Positions 47,689 to 56,875 of a DNA stretch of 64,000 bases are shown piece after piece. The notes under the pieces are model-generated. The model had not been told where the DNA came from and ran no database searches. It was given only the letters and a program-made list of their open reading frames with translations. The stretch covers positions 1 through 64,000 of IMG/VR virus record IMGVR_UViG_3300044695_002580; one strand, written 5' to 3'. A program made the translations under genes and the position numbers. Position 1 is the first letter of the stretch; every line of letters starts with the position of its first letter. The stretch comes from a virus.

Positions 47689-47921
47689 AGGGGTAGCTCG
47701 TTGACTCTATCTTTAGACCAATGAATGTAAGACCTAACGTATACAACAGCATAGGCAAGAGCAGCAACAATGAATCCGTATTGCTCAGTTGTTACTGCAT
47801 AGATAATCCATAGGCACTCATTAAAAAGAAGTAGAAGCCAACCCCAAATAGCCTTTCGTCCTACAAAAAATATACCTGTAACACCAATTGTGGCTAATAC
47901 CCAAGACCAATACTGCATCAT
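47685..47921 (-). CDS. Small membrane protein
   Basis: A 78-residue protein with three hydrophobic segments (WVLATIGVTGIFFVG; WGWLLLLFNECLWIIYAV; FIVAALAYAVVYV). ATGA-type coupling to both neighbours. Perhaps transport-like or a membrane tether; no family recognised. Confidence 0.5.
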   Translation of the reverse strand: MMQYWSWVLATIGVTGIFFVGRKAIWGWLLLLFNECLWIIYAVTTEQYGFIVAALAYAVVYVRSYIHWSKDRVNELPL

Positions 47922-48454
47922 CTTAAATCCCGCATCCTTACAGCAATAGTTGTTTTTAGGTCCTCTATTGTACCTGCATTAAAGAAGGTCTGGTCATACT
48001 TCCAATTATCCATCTCGGTCTCTGACACATGCCCATTGACCGCCTCTACCCCAGGCCGAATAACACGCCATATCTGTGAGTTAGGAATTAGTTTAATAGC
48101 TTTAGCTTCGTTAATAAATCTAACATCAGTAACAACAAAATCTTTTTGAATACTATCTCTATTTAAATTTACAGTCTGTCGCACCCAGAAGTCCTCACCA
48201 AATAGGTCTCTAGCTCCCAAGCCTAAGTTCTGTAATAGAGTTCGTATCTCTGGAAATTCAACCTTTGCCCTGTCCCATCCGTAAGCATCTACAACACCTT
48301 TAACTCTGTAGCCTTCTTTAACAATAGGGTTCATCTGATACAAAAGCTTACGTATAGGGTCAGCAAACGCAAGACGAGTAAACCCGTACTCGGATAGATA
48401 GTTAGCCACAGTGTCTTTTCCTGACTGTGCGTAGCCAGATAGTCCAATAATCAT
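47918..48454 (-). CDS. Deoxynucleoside monophosphate kinase
   Basis: A 178-residue protein from the ATG at 48454, which overlaps the upstream stop. P-loop GLSGYAQSGKDT then FADPIRKLLYQ, and later FVVTDVRFINEA: the T4 gp1-like dNMP kinase fold. Phosphorylates dNMPs to dNDPs, complementing the reductase. The frame opens at 48484. Confidence 0.8.
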   Translation of the reverse strand: MIIGLSGYAQSGKDTVANYLSEYGFTRLAFADPIRKLLYQMNPIVKEGYRVKGVVDAYGWDRAKVEFPEIRTLLQNLGLGARDLFGEDFWVRQTVNLNRDSIQKDFVVTDVRFINEAKAIKLIPNSQIWRVIRPGVEAVNGHVSETEMDNWKYDQTFFNAGTIEDLKTTIAVRMRDLR

Positions 48455-48645
48455 TCGTGCTCCTCTGGGCAACACTCTTTGCATGCCCTAATTAAAGTGG
48501 GTGAACCTCTTAATGCTTCCCAATGGTCTGCAGTAGGCTTATCACAGAACGAGCAGTACTTAGCACGCTCTTTGTTATCTGCTGCGACCTTTTCTAGATA
48601 ATCGCGCAGAGGACCTGCATCCATCCACTTAGCACTGCTGCTCAT
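48451..48645 (-). CDS. Zinc-binding small protein
   Basis: A 64-residue protein with YCSFCDKPTADHW and ACKECCPEEH, four to five Cys forming a zinc ribbon. Coupled to kinase and primase genes. Function unknown. Confidence 0.5.
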   Translation of the reverse strand: MSSSAKWMDAGPLRDYLEKVAADNKERAKYCSFCDKPTADHWEALRGSPTLIRACKECCPEEHE

Positions 48646-49562
48646 GGCATGAATCCTAGTATGTGTCTAGCGTTTTGCAAACCCCACTCTATTTCCTTAC
48701 GAGACATGCCGCCCACATCTTTCTGGTCAGTCTGTGAGTAGTTAAAAAACCAAGACGATAGTCCAATATCCATGGCTTTAAATCGTAAGTCTTCTGTACA
48801 AGCCCGACCAGCATCATCATTATCTAACGCAAAGATAGGTCTGGTTGCCCCTCTAATCATGCTCCACTGAGTATCAGAGACAGCGCAACCATAAGTAGCC
48901 ACCCCACCCTGGATGCCAACCGACGCTAAGCGGATAACATCTAGTGGAGACTCAACAACAATCATGTCTCCACCTTTGTAGTGCTCATACCCAAATAGGG
49001 CTTCACTCTTTTTAACTCCAGTGGTGTTCTTAAAGAACCTAGTCTTCTGACCCTTCTCTTGCCAACCTAACAACTTGTTAGTCATAGGGTCTCTGATGGG
49101 GATAATCCAGTTGCCTTGGTTAGAGTTCCATTTAACACCGTACTTAGCTACTGCCTCAGGTAATAGACCTCTACTCAAAGAAATGTCTTGTGGTACCTCT
49201 TTGAAAGCGTGAAGCATTGACTCATGGATTGGGGCGTACTCTTCTTTCTTAGGTTTATCGCCTTCAATCAGTTGCTTGATACGGGCGGTAAGCCTGTCAA
49301 CAGTTAAATCTATATCTGTTATAGCATCAGTGCTACCACCTAAGTATCTAACTAAAGTTTGTAGGCCACCTTTCCAGTGACAAGAAAAACAAATAAATAA
49401 ACCATTCTCACCATTAATCCAAAATGATGGGTTATTGTCTTCTTTTCCTGTACGTTCCTTGTGAGCAGGGCAGTGCAGTTGTATCTCGCTGTTTCTTATT
49501 GATACAACCTTTAGACCTAGAACTTCTAGAGTGTCCTCAATGCTAGATGTCATTTGAGTCAA
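48642..49562 (-). CDS. DnaG-type primase
   Basis: A 306-residue protein. A CHC2-type zinc domain (HCPAHKERTG and FICFSCHWKGG), then a Toprim core: MIVVESPLDVIRL and FALDNDDAGRA. It makes RNA primers for the phage polymerase. Shorter than bacterial DnaG; no helicase-binding domain is visible. Overlaps the DnaB gene by 20 bases. Confidence 0.85.
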   Translation of the reverse strand: MTQMTSSIEDTLEVLGLKVVSIRNSEIQLHCPAHKERTGKEDNNPSFWINGENGLFICFSCHWKGGLQTLVRYLGGSTDAITDIDLTVDRLTARIKQLIEGDKPKKEEYAPIHESMLHAFKEVPQDISLSRGLLPEAVAKYGVKWNSNQGNWIIPIRDPMTNKLLGWQEKGQKTRFFKNTTGVKKSEALFGYEHYKGGDMIVVESPLDVIRLASVGIQGGVATYGCAVSDTQWSMIRGATRPIFALDNDDAGRACTEDLRFKAMDIGLSSWFFNYSQTDQKDVGGMSRKEIEWGLQNARHILGFMP

Positions 49563-50769
49563 TCTCCCTAAAGGTACCTGTGCTCCAATCCCAGATAAGC
49601 GATATCTCCATACGTCCAGAGTTACGGCTTTCTAGCACCTTCAAGATACGAGTGTCGTCTACGTTTTCGTCTTCACGCTGTAGACCAAAGATAACGTCAG
49701 CATCCTGATGGAAGGAAGATGAATAACCGATTGAGTCAGCAGTTACTTGACCCTTACGCATCTTCCAGTTAAGTACCTGAGTTGTAATAACTACAGGAAC
49801 TTTGTACTTCTGTGCCATGCGCTTTAGGGAACGAGTGATATTAGTAATGGCCTGCGGAGTATTGGCTTCACCAGTCTGCTCATCAATCATCAAGTACACA
49901 CCGTCGATAAATACAATCTCTGGGTGCAACACTGATAACTTGCTAGAAATACCAGAGACTGTTGAACCATTAGCGGAGTCAACCAACCAAAACGGTTTAC
50001 GCATGTTCTCCATAGAACGTAGCTTTGCTTGGTATCTTGCTTCTTCTTCTTGGTCAAGCAAACCATTGATAAGACGTGTGTGAGAGATGCGTGCTCGCAT
50101 AGCATCGTAACGAGTCTGCTGTTCGTGGTTACTCATTTCAAATGATTGGAACATAACAGACTTATCTTGTAGGTGAACGTTCTGTGCAAACTGTAATGCA
50201 ACTGTTGACTTACCAGTTTTAGGTGGAGCAACAATCACAATCAACTGACCAGGTTGTAGACCACCAGTAACTTGGTCAACGCTAGGGAACCCTGTTGCTG
50301 TTCCAAGTAGACCTGGGTTGTTCTTACGGAAGGTGTACTCATCCCAACGCTTCTGTGGTTCATCAATAAGGTTTACATCGCTGGTCTTACCTAGGCCGTC
50401 CTCTTCTAAACCAATGATGCCAGCCTGAACTATACGCAGTCCCTCTTCGTGGTCTTTAGTAGCACCAAATGTAGTAGCTGCAGACTCAATCATCTTTAAG
50501 AATGAAGAGGAACGTCGTGCAGCAACAACGCTGTCAATTAAATACTCTAGGGCGTCAGGAGACTCATGCTGTTTCCATGATGGGAAGTTCTGCGTTACTA
50601 CATCAAGGCTTGGGCACTCTGCATACTTAGAAAAATGGTCGCGTACAAAAACCCATACACGTCTTACTTCACCATCTACAAACCATGCGTCTTTAACACC
50701 ACGGTCAAATAATGGGGCGAGGTCGCGGCTCTCTAATACTTTACTTAATAGTCGTAGTTCGTTGTTCAT
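49543..50769 (-). CDS. DnaB-like replicative helicase
   Basis: A 408-residue protein. A DnaB N-like helical domain (1-130), then a RecA-type motor: Walker A APPKTGKST, IVFIDGVYLM (Walker B) and SMEN...R regions. Unwinds DNA ahead of the polymerase as a hexamer. Neighbours are primase and a DnaC-like loader, a complete loading set. Confidence 0.85.
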   Translation of the reverse strand: MNNELRLLSKVLESRDLAPLFDRGVKDAWFVDGEVRRVWVFVRDHFSKYAECPSLDVVTQNFPSWKQHESPDALEYLIDSVVAARRSSSFLKMIESAATTFGATKDHEEGLRIVQAGIIGLEEDGLGKTSDVNLIDEPQKRWDEYTFRKNNPGLLGTATGFPSVDQVTGGLQPGQLIVIVAPPKTGKSTVALQFAQNVHLQDKSVMFQSFEMSNHEQQTRYDAMRARISHTRLINGLLDQEEEARYQAKLRSMENMRKPFWLVDSANGSTVSGISSKLSVLHPEIVFIDGVYLMIDEQTGEANTPQAITNITRSLKRMAQKYKVPVVITTQVLNWKMRKGQVTADSIGYSSSFHQDADVIFGLQREDENVDDTRILKVLESRNSGRMEISLIWDWSTGTFREIDSNDI

Positions 50770-51176
50770 TGTAAGTCAGCGAATGTCCTTCCCCAGTGTC
50801 CGTAACGTAGGAGGCGAGAGTCTACATCAACAACGCCAACTACTTCAGGTCGATAGGGAAGTTCGCTGAGCAAGTGTTTGTCCGATTCATACGCCGTGTA
50901 GTATCTAAATGGGTTAGTACCCATGTTGTCAAGTGCATCCATAGTTTCAGATAACGTATCGTTATCATATTCAAATGATACTAATTCAAGCGTGAAACCT
51001 GCCCTAGTTGTAAAAACATACAAATAGGACAAAGCATCACGTTTAAACTTTTTATTTACTTTTACGGATGGGATTACTAAAAGCTTACGCTTTACTGTCA
51101 TCTCCACATCCATAATAATGTCTGTGGTAACTAATATCCTTCTGGGGAGTTCGTTACTGATATCCCCATTCTTCAT
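50766..51176 (-). CDS. Hypothetical protein in replication operon
   Basis: A 136-residue alpha/beta protein (RILVTTDIIMDVEMTVKRKL; GVVDVDSRLLRYGHWGRTF). Strand-rich start with DIIMD could be a HAD-like first strand, but the motif is not complete. Coupled on both sides. Confidence 0.5.
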   Translation of the reverse strand: MKNGDISNELPRRILVTTDIIMDVEMTVKRKLLVIPSVKVNKKFKRDALSYLYVFTTRAGFTLELVSFEYDNDTLSETMDALDNMGTNPFRYYTAYESDKHLLSELPYRPEVVGVVDVDSRLLRYGHWGRTFADLQ

Positions 51177-51484
51177 TAAAAGACTTCTATCTTACCGAAG
51201 TTTATTACAAACTCCCTGAAGGCTTCTTTTGATGAACGGGCATTACTGATGTCGTCTTTAGACGCACGACTAGAAAACTCTAGTGGGTAGTTGTCGCCAC
51301 CGTTTGCTTTGATACGTGCGCTTACAAACTTAACATGCTTACAGGTGCTACGACCTTGATAACCAGGGCAGGTGCAGTACAACTTGTTGTTGTCGTCTAC
51401 TGATACTTCATAGATACCAGGACCAGGCGACTGTGTTTGACTAAGAAACACTTGTACTAGTTTAGTTTCCATTACCTTGCTCAT
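51176..51484 (-). CDS. SWIM-type zinc-finger protein
   Basis: A 102-residue protein with LYCTCPGYQGRSTCKHVKFV: CxC-x7-CxH, the SWIM zinc-finger signature, around residue 35-52. SWIM domains bind DNA or protein partners. Found between helicase and loader genes. Confidence 0.65.
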   Translation of the reverse strand: MSKVMETKLVQVFLSQTQSPGPGIYEVSVDDNNKLYCTCPGYQGRSTCKHVKFVSARIKANGGDNYPLEFSSRASKDDISNARSSKEAFREFVINFGKIEVF

Positions 51485-52167
51485 TCTCGTAGGTCTCCTT
51501 TGTTAGTAACCATAGGCAAATACATAAACGCTTCCTTAGCAAAACTTTCAGTAGCATCTCCGTAAAGACTACCCCAGTCGTCAAGACTGACGTTAGTGGT
51601 TACTATGGTTGGCAGTCCAAGGTTGAACCGTGTACGTAGTACATGATGCAGAACGTTCTTCTGCCACCCACTTAGGCTGGCGTGCTCCTTACCTACATCG
51701 TCAATCACTAGGACTCTGACGTTATAGGAGTCGTGCGCTTCACCTAAGAGACCATAGTAGAGGACCTCCTCCCAGTCTGTCGGGCTATCCATCATCTGAC
51801 CTGATAATGCAAGCAGGTCATTGAAGGTCATAAAGTAGCAAGGACGGATAAGTGTTAGGCCGTCCTCTACATCAAAGGCAGACGGAGGGGAAAGCCGCAT
51901 GATATCTTGGATGGTTGCAACAGCCACCGTTGATTTACCACGTCCTGGCTTACCTGCAAGCATTAATCCTTTGCCACAGTGTCTGCTACCAGAGGCTCTT
52001 ACATTAACGCCTTGGTCTAGCAAACTAATCCAACCACGTATCTGTTCGATGTCTTCGGGGTCAGTATCAACGCAGTCATCTAGTGTCCAACCAAGTCGTG
52101 CTTTAGGGATGTTGGAAGATTTAATCCACATCTTGCGACGAACTTTTTGCTCTTCTACTTTGTACAT
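51481..52167 (-). CDS. DnaC-like helicase loader ATPase
   Basis: A 228-residue AAA+ protein. Walker A LAGKPGRGKST (about 67-77), Walker B VLVIDDVGKE, sensor I VTTNVS. IstB/DnaC family. It would load the DnaB hexamer at the origin with the DnaD-like protein upstream. Confidence 0.8.
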   Translation of the reverse strand: MYKVEEQKVRRKMWIKSSNIPKARLGWTLDDCVDTDPEDIEQIRGWISLLDQGVNVRASGSRHCGKGLMLAGKPGRGKSTVAVATIQDIMRLSPPSAFDVEDGLTLIRPCYFMTFNDLLALSGQMMDSPTDWEEVLYYGLLGEAHDSYNVRVLVIDDVGKEHASLSGWQKNVLHHVLRTRFNLGLPTIVTTNVSLDDWGSLYGDATESFAKEAFMYLPMVTNKGDLRE

Positions 52168-53096
52168 TAGTTCAACCCTAACAGCTTTCGGTTCTTTGCT
52201 CGTGCAATGGCAACAGCATCTAGGTCTTCTTCCTTTACAGAGCGCTTGGCTTCGCCAACCTTTGACGGAGCCCAGTTGATAAAGCCCCAGAAGATTTCTT
52301 CTGGGTTATATAACTTAGTCTTATCAAACTTTTTTGTCGATATGTAAGCATCAATAAGATACTTATCAATCTCGCCGTTGGTGTCGTTGTCTATACGGAA
52401 CAGGTCCATAGCCTTAACCAACTTAGGTCGTTGGGATAACGCTACATCCTCCACGTTCCAAATCTGTTTTACCTGTTCGGCAAAGTGGTTAACGACGTCG
52501 GCAGGCGACCAGTCAACTACAGCACGGCTGGCGCGGATGCGCTGGCGGTTCTTGTAGTGTGCCTCTGACTGCTCCTTGCGCTCCTGCTTCTTGCGCTCTT
52601 TGTCTTTCCGCATCTCATCAGCTAAATCGTCTGGGTCTATTGGCGTTGAGCCTAAGCTCATGATTCCTCCTATTTTTTCGTTTCCTTCTAGTGCGGAACT
52701 CTGTTCCGCACCTTGGTTAACTGAATAAGGATATAAGCCATACTGCTCATTGCTATATGGAATATCTGCTTTATAGGTATCTGCTATATTGCTATTCAGT
52801 GATATGGAGATTCGGGTTTTACCGTTCGGTAAAACCCTTAACGGTTTCTTACCAGTCATCCAGTTATGGGCATACTCTACGCCCTCTGGGGTCATCTCCA
52901 CTTTGTACCAGAATGTCCCTTTTGCCGTTTTTCCGTTAGAAAGCCGTACAAGGCCAATAGAGGCTAGTTCTGCCAGGGCAGAATCAATCTGCCCACGACC
53001 TACCTCAAAGTCCCTAGAAAGGCCTTTAACGCCCTCTGGAGCCCCATAAACGGCTATATGTAGGAGTACAGCTAAGGTCTTAGGGTTTAGGGCCAC
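52167..53096 (-). CDS. DnaD-like winged-helix replication protein
   Basis: A 309-residue protein. Residues 1-80 form a winged helix (FEVGRGQIDSALAELASIGL). A linker and a charged helical region (RKDKERKKQERKEQSEAHYK) follow. The C-terminal segment (PEEIFWGFINWAPSKVGEAK) resembles DnaD-type ends. Position before a DnaC-like loader supports a role in initiator/loader function. Confidence 0.6.
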   Translation of the reverse strand: MALNPKTLAVLLHIAVYGAPEGVKGLSRDFEVGRGQIDSALAELASIGLVRLSNGKTAKGTFWYKVEMTPEGVEYAHNWMTGKKPLRVLPNGKTRISISLNSNIADTYKADIPYSNEQYGLYPYSVNQGAEQSSALEGNEKIGGIMSLGSTPIDPDDLADEMRKDKERKKQERKEQSEAHYKNRQRIRASRAVVDWSPADVVNHFAEQVKQIWNVEDVALSQRPKLVKAMDLFRIDNDTNGEIDKYLIDAYISTKKFDKTKLYNPEEIFWGFINWAPSKVGEAKRSVKEEDLDAVAIARAKNRKLLGLN

Positions 53097-53739
53097 TCTG
53101 GGCCTTCCACTCCTCGATGAATACCTTGGCGAATACCCGAGCTATCGCTTCGATTCCCGCATAGATATCTTCAATGTCTTCGTCGTCTTCGTACTCTTCG
53201 TCGTCGTCTTCTTCGGTGGCTTCTTCCTCGTCGACTTCTTCTTCCTCCTCATCGGTCTCCTCGCTTTCTGTGACCATCTCAGCTTGGGGGAATAGGGTTG
53301 GCTCTGGCTCCTTAAGAGTTTCAGATGGTGTTATCTCTGACAGCCCGTTAATCAAGTCATAGCAAGGGATGCCCGCTTTCTTACAAGACGCCAATACTGC
53401 AAGCGATGCTTCATCCCCGTCATCCCAAAGAAGGAACGCAGATGTGTCCGCGCCAGCAACTATCTCTACAGATTTTTTAATTGGCTCATCATCATGAACT
53501 ACTGATGCGGCAGGCATGTTGCCTAAGTCAGCGTCTGGCTTTGCAACCAGAACTATCTCTTTGTTTTTATCTTTAGCAAACTGTGCAACAAATACCTGTG
53601 ATGGTGTTGCCATTTTTTCAATAGCGATTACAACAGTTCCGCCATCGCCTTTTGCGTAGTAATGGTCTTCCATTAACGCTTCAACGTTTTGTCTACTGGT
53701 GGCTCCTTTACCAGCCACTAGAACATAATATTTGCTCAT
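53080..53739 (-). CDS. Rossmann-like protein with acidic tail
   Basis: A 219-residue protein. Residues 1-135 are alpha/beta (YYVLVAGKGATSRQNVEALM; VVIAIEKMATPSQVFVAQFA); residues 140-190 are almost all Glu/Asp, then a helix. The acidic run could mimic DNA or bind basic partners. No family is certain. Overlaps the DnaD-like gene. Confidence 0.5.
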   Translation of the reverse strand: MSKYYVLVAGKGATSRQNVEALMEDHYYAKGDGGTVVIAIEKMATPSQVFVAQFAKDKNKEIVLVAKPDADLGNMPAASVVHDDEPIKKSVEIVAGADTSAFLLWDDGDEASLAVLASCKKAGIPCYDLINGLSEITPSETLKEPEPTLFPQAEMVTESEETDEEEEEVDEEEATEEDDDEEYEDDEDIEDIYAGIEAIARVFAKVFIEEWKAQSGPKP

Positions 53740-53770
53740 AGGACCTCCTTAGGTCCCTTGTACCCTATCA

Positions 53771-54049
53771 CTAATCTCTGGCAGTGTTAACAACTGCTGG
53801 CCTGTAGGTGGACACGCGCTCAACTATGGCAAGGAGGGCAGCGCCTAGGAAAGCTCCAGCGACTGTCCACAGGATGAACTGTTTAGTAGTTGAAATTTCA
53901 ACTAAATACACGGCTACGCCTGCAAATATAATTGAAAGTACAGCATTAATTACGGAAGTAGGTATAAAAATACTTAATACGTCTACTAGATTCCGCACTG
54001 TAGCTAGGAAGAACCCAGTAAAACAACCAACGAGTATCAGCTCCAACAT
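53771..54049 (-). CDS. Small membrane protein
   Basis: A 92-residue protein with three transmembrane helices (LILVGCFTGFFLATVRNL; VLSIIFAGVAVYLV; VAGAFLGAALLAIV). It separates replication from tail genes. Function unknown. Confidence 0.5.
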   Translation of the reverse strand: MLELILVGCFTGFFLATVRNLVDVLSIFIPTSVINAVLSIIFAGVAVYLVEISTTKQFILWTVAGAFLGAALLAIVERVSTYRPAVVNTARD

Positions 54050-54061
54050 GGGAGCATCATA

Positions 54062-56875
54062 CTACGTCTTTGGCTGAGCTAGGTATAGGGCGTAGGTAGA
54101 GCCGCTAACAAGCCACTCGTCTAAGGCACCTTTTGCAAGGCGGTCAGAGATAGCGACGCGGTTTCTGTAGTAGTGGCTGCGGGCTAGGTTAGGGGTCTGG
54201 CCTTCCCAGAACAGTTCAGCAGTAGAACCAAAGCCCTGGCTTCCATCAAAGTACTGGAGTACAAACGGACTGTTTTCAAACAAGGCGTTGTCCAATGCGA
54301 TTGAGTCATTGGCTGCCCCATTAGTCCAGATAACAGACACGCTTGCATAGGCGGCGTTCTCAGGGGCTACCGAGGTTGCATTGATTCTTGACCATTCCGT
54401 AGAACTACTAATTGTTACAAGGTCAGCCAAATTACTAGAGATGGCGGTCTTAGTGCTGTCATACCAATAGATAACTGGTCGCACAGTTGGGGCAGCAGTT
54501 CCAGTAACTCGTCTTACATACACACTAAAAGTGTAGTTAGTAGATGGGTAATGAATATCCATGTAGGTTGCAGAAGATGACGCAGCATTAATTTCTGTGT
54601 TTCCAGTTGCAGGCTTAGTTACTAAGCAAGAGTTTCCAGACTTAGCGATAGTTCCCGCATCAGCGGTGAACGCCACGGTTGCGCTTGGGCTAACGGTGTA
54701 GCTGACTGTAAAGTCGGTAACTGCAGTAATTGTCTTTACTCCGTTATATGCAGCAGGCAAACCTTCTACTACAACAATATCGTTAGCTTTATACGCATGA
54801 ACTGTTGATAGAGATATTTCTGCTGTTGTACCCGCCTGTTGATAACCTTCAATAATTAACAGGTCATCAATAGGGTCAGTTTGAGCGCTTGAGGCTGTTG
54901 GTGTTCCGTTTGTAAAACCCCAAGGTGCAAAGCTGTTTGCACTATTAAAGGTTGGGTTTTTAATTTCGTTAATGCGGCTAGCCTTCATAGTAATATGTAC
55001 TTGACGAGCCTCATCAAAATCTGTAACAGCTCCAGCTTTTTCAAACTGTGCTGCATCAAAGTAGTGACGCTCACCGCTTGCGGCGTTGGCTACGCTAGAG
55101 ATAGAGATAGTAGGGGCTGCGTAGTAAGACTCCTGCACGCGGTTAACGGTGGCTAGGAAGCCAGAGCCTGTTGCGCTACCGATGGAAGCTTTATCAAAAG
55201 AGAAGATGGTTGTTGTATCTGAGCCTTTACCACCATTTGTAATAGATAGAGATGACACTGACCCACCAGAGATAGCAATGTTTGCTCTTGGTGCAATAGT
55301 AAATGCTTTGCCACTAACTCTAGTTAGTGGAACGTTTGTATAAACGCCATCTGCGTACCCAGTTCCTGCGGTAGCAAAGAATGGGTTTAGAGTGATATTA
55401 CAAGGACCTGCTGCAGTTACAACCGCTCTTGTTGAAAAGGCACCAGTTGCATTTGTTACAGGGTTACCTGTAGTAGTTGACATAAATGTTCCAAAACGGT
55501 CATACCAACTGATTCCCGCTGTAAGGCTTCGAGCAGTCGAGAGTGCCGCGGTATAGATGCTAAATGTGTAAGTATCTCCAGAGTTAATGGGGATTCCTAA
55601 AGTTTTTGGCGAGGCGCTTCCGCAAGATAACGTGACAACCTGAGGCGATGCTGTTGAGTTTGCTACAGATAAAACTCCACCTTGTTTATTTGGGTAAAGT
55701 GCGGGGGCAGTCGGTTCTGAGTATGGGGTTGGGTACGGAGTAACCTTTGGGTAAGCGTCTGCTTCTTTGTTAAAGGCATCTACCAAAGCAATATCTGGGC
55801 TAGAAACAATAACTTCAATGTAACTAAGTGGGTCAACTCCAGTGATAGATACAGGAGAGCTAGAGTTATATGCAGGGGATTTAAATCCACTGATAGTAAT
55901 CTTGTCGCCAACCTTATAACCGTTAGCGCCAATAATCATGCGAAGGTTGTTGTTATTAGTTTGATACTTGGTAACAGACTTGACACCCATTTGAGATAAA
56001 GAAGCTGTGCTGTCTGGGGTTGTCCAGTGTCCAATACCTTCTTCAAATGAAGAGTCGTTGTAGTCCAACATTAGGTTGTGGCTTACTTGTAGGCCGTCAA
56101 TTGTTGGGTTAGGTGTTCCAGCAATCGGTGCTGGACATGCCCATCCTGTAAATCCTTTTATATATTCCCGTAGACCTTGGGCTGAGCCTTTTTCTTTTGT
56201 TAGCTGAACAGAGTCTCTTACAAGGATACGCGACTGTTGAAACCCAATTTCTGGTTCATACCTAAGACCAAACTGATTTAACAAAAGTGGGATAGAGCTG
56301 GCTGTAACTCTTTCAAAGTTATAGCGGTCTGTAATAATTTCTGCTAGTGCTCTTGTGTGGTCTAGCTCGTAAGCAAATAGGGATAGGAAGTTACGCAAAT
56401 CATTATTGTCTGTAGCTTCTGACGCTACATACGGGGTTGTTAACTTATAAACCTGTGGCAGATAGTTGTACATCTTGTCAGCGGTTCCGTAGTCTTTTAC
56501 GGACATACCAGACATTCGTCCAGCTAATACCCAAGTGAGCTGTACAGAGTCAAATACAAAAATAGAGTAGAAGTAAACTTTTGAGTCTGCATTTATAAGA
56601 GATGTCTTATCTATGTAGAACTGAGGGTCTGCTCGTCTAGTAGTTTCAAATACTTTATCACCGTCAGTTACGTTTACAGGAAATCCGTATGGGCTTCTTA
56701 CTAGGCGTAATTTAACCCATGCACCCACTGGGCTTGTCCAAAATAGGGTTAGCTGGTTGTACCCAGAGGACAGCGCAAAAACAGGGTTAGCATCGTAATT
56801 AAGGGCGTTATCGTTTCCGTAGTAACTTAACGGAAAACTGGACGCGCTATAGTAATCAAGACCATACCGTGCCAT
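54062..56875 (-). CDS. Tail protein I-like protein with carbohydrate-binding modules
   Basis: A 937-residue protein. Residues 100-260 resemble tail protein I (YLPQVYKL; FLSLFAYELDHTRALAEIIT; LLNQFGLRYEPEIGFQQSRI). The remaining 650 residues contain several beta-sandwich modules with jelly-roll-like repeats (YTFSIYTAALSTARSLTAGI and YTFSVYVRRVTGTAAPTVRP are similar halves). It follows baseplate J directly. Likely joins fibres to the baseplate and contacts host glycan. Confidence 0.75.
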   Translation of the reverse strand: MARYGLDYYSASSFPLSYYGNDNALNYDANPVFALSSGYNQLTLFWTSPVGAWVKLRLVRSPYGFPVNVTDGDKVFETTRRADPQFYIDKTSLINADSKVYFYSIFVFDSVQLTWVLAGRMSGMSVKDYGTADKMYNYLPQVYKLTTPYVASEATDNNDLRNFLSLFAYELDHTRALAEIITDRYNFERVTASSIPLLLNQFGLRYEPEIGFQQSRILVRDSVQLTKEKGSAQGLREYIKGFTGWACPAPIAGTPNPTIDGLQVSHNLMLDYNDSSFEEGIGHWTTPDSTASLSQMGVKSVTKYQTNNNNLRMIIGANGYKVGDKITISGFKSPAYNSSSPVSITGVDPLSYIEVIVSSPDIALVDAFNKEADAYPKVTPYPTPYSEPTAPALYPNKQGGVLSVANSTASPQVVTLSCGSASPKTLGIPINSGDTYTFSIYTAALSTARSLTAGISWYDRFGTFMSTTTGNPVTNATGAFSTRAVVTAAGPCNITLNPFFATAGTGYADGVYTNVPLTRVSGKAFTIAPRANIAISGGSVSSLSITNGGKGSDTTTIFSFDKASIGSATGSGFLATVNRVQESYYAAPTISISSVANAASGERHYFDAAQFEKAGAVTDFDEARQVHITMKASRINEIKNPTFNSANSFAPWGFTNGTPTASSAQTDPIDDLLIIEGYQQAGTTAEISLSTVHAYKANDIVVVEGLPAAYNGVKTITAVTDFTVSYTVSPSATVAFTADAGTIAKSGNSCLVTKPATGNTEINAASSSATYMDIHYPSTNYTFSVYVRRVTGTAAPTVRPVIYWYDSTKTAISSNLADLVTISSSTEWSRINATSVAPENAAYASVSVIWTNGAANDSIALDNALFENSPFVLQYFDGSQGFGSTAELFWEGQTPNLARSHYYRNRVAISDRLAKGALDEWLVSGSTYALYLAQPKT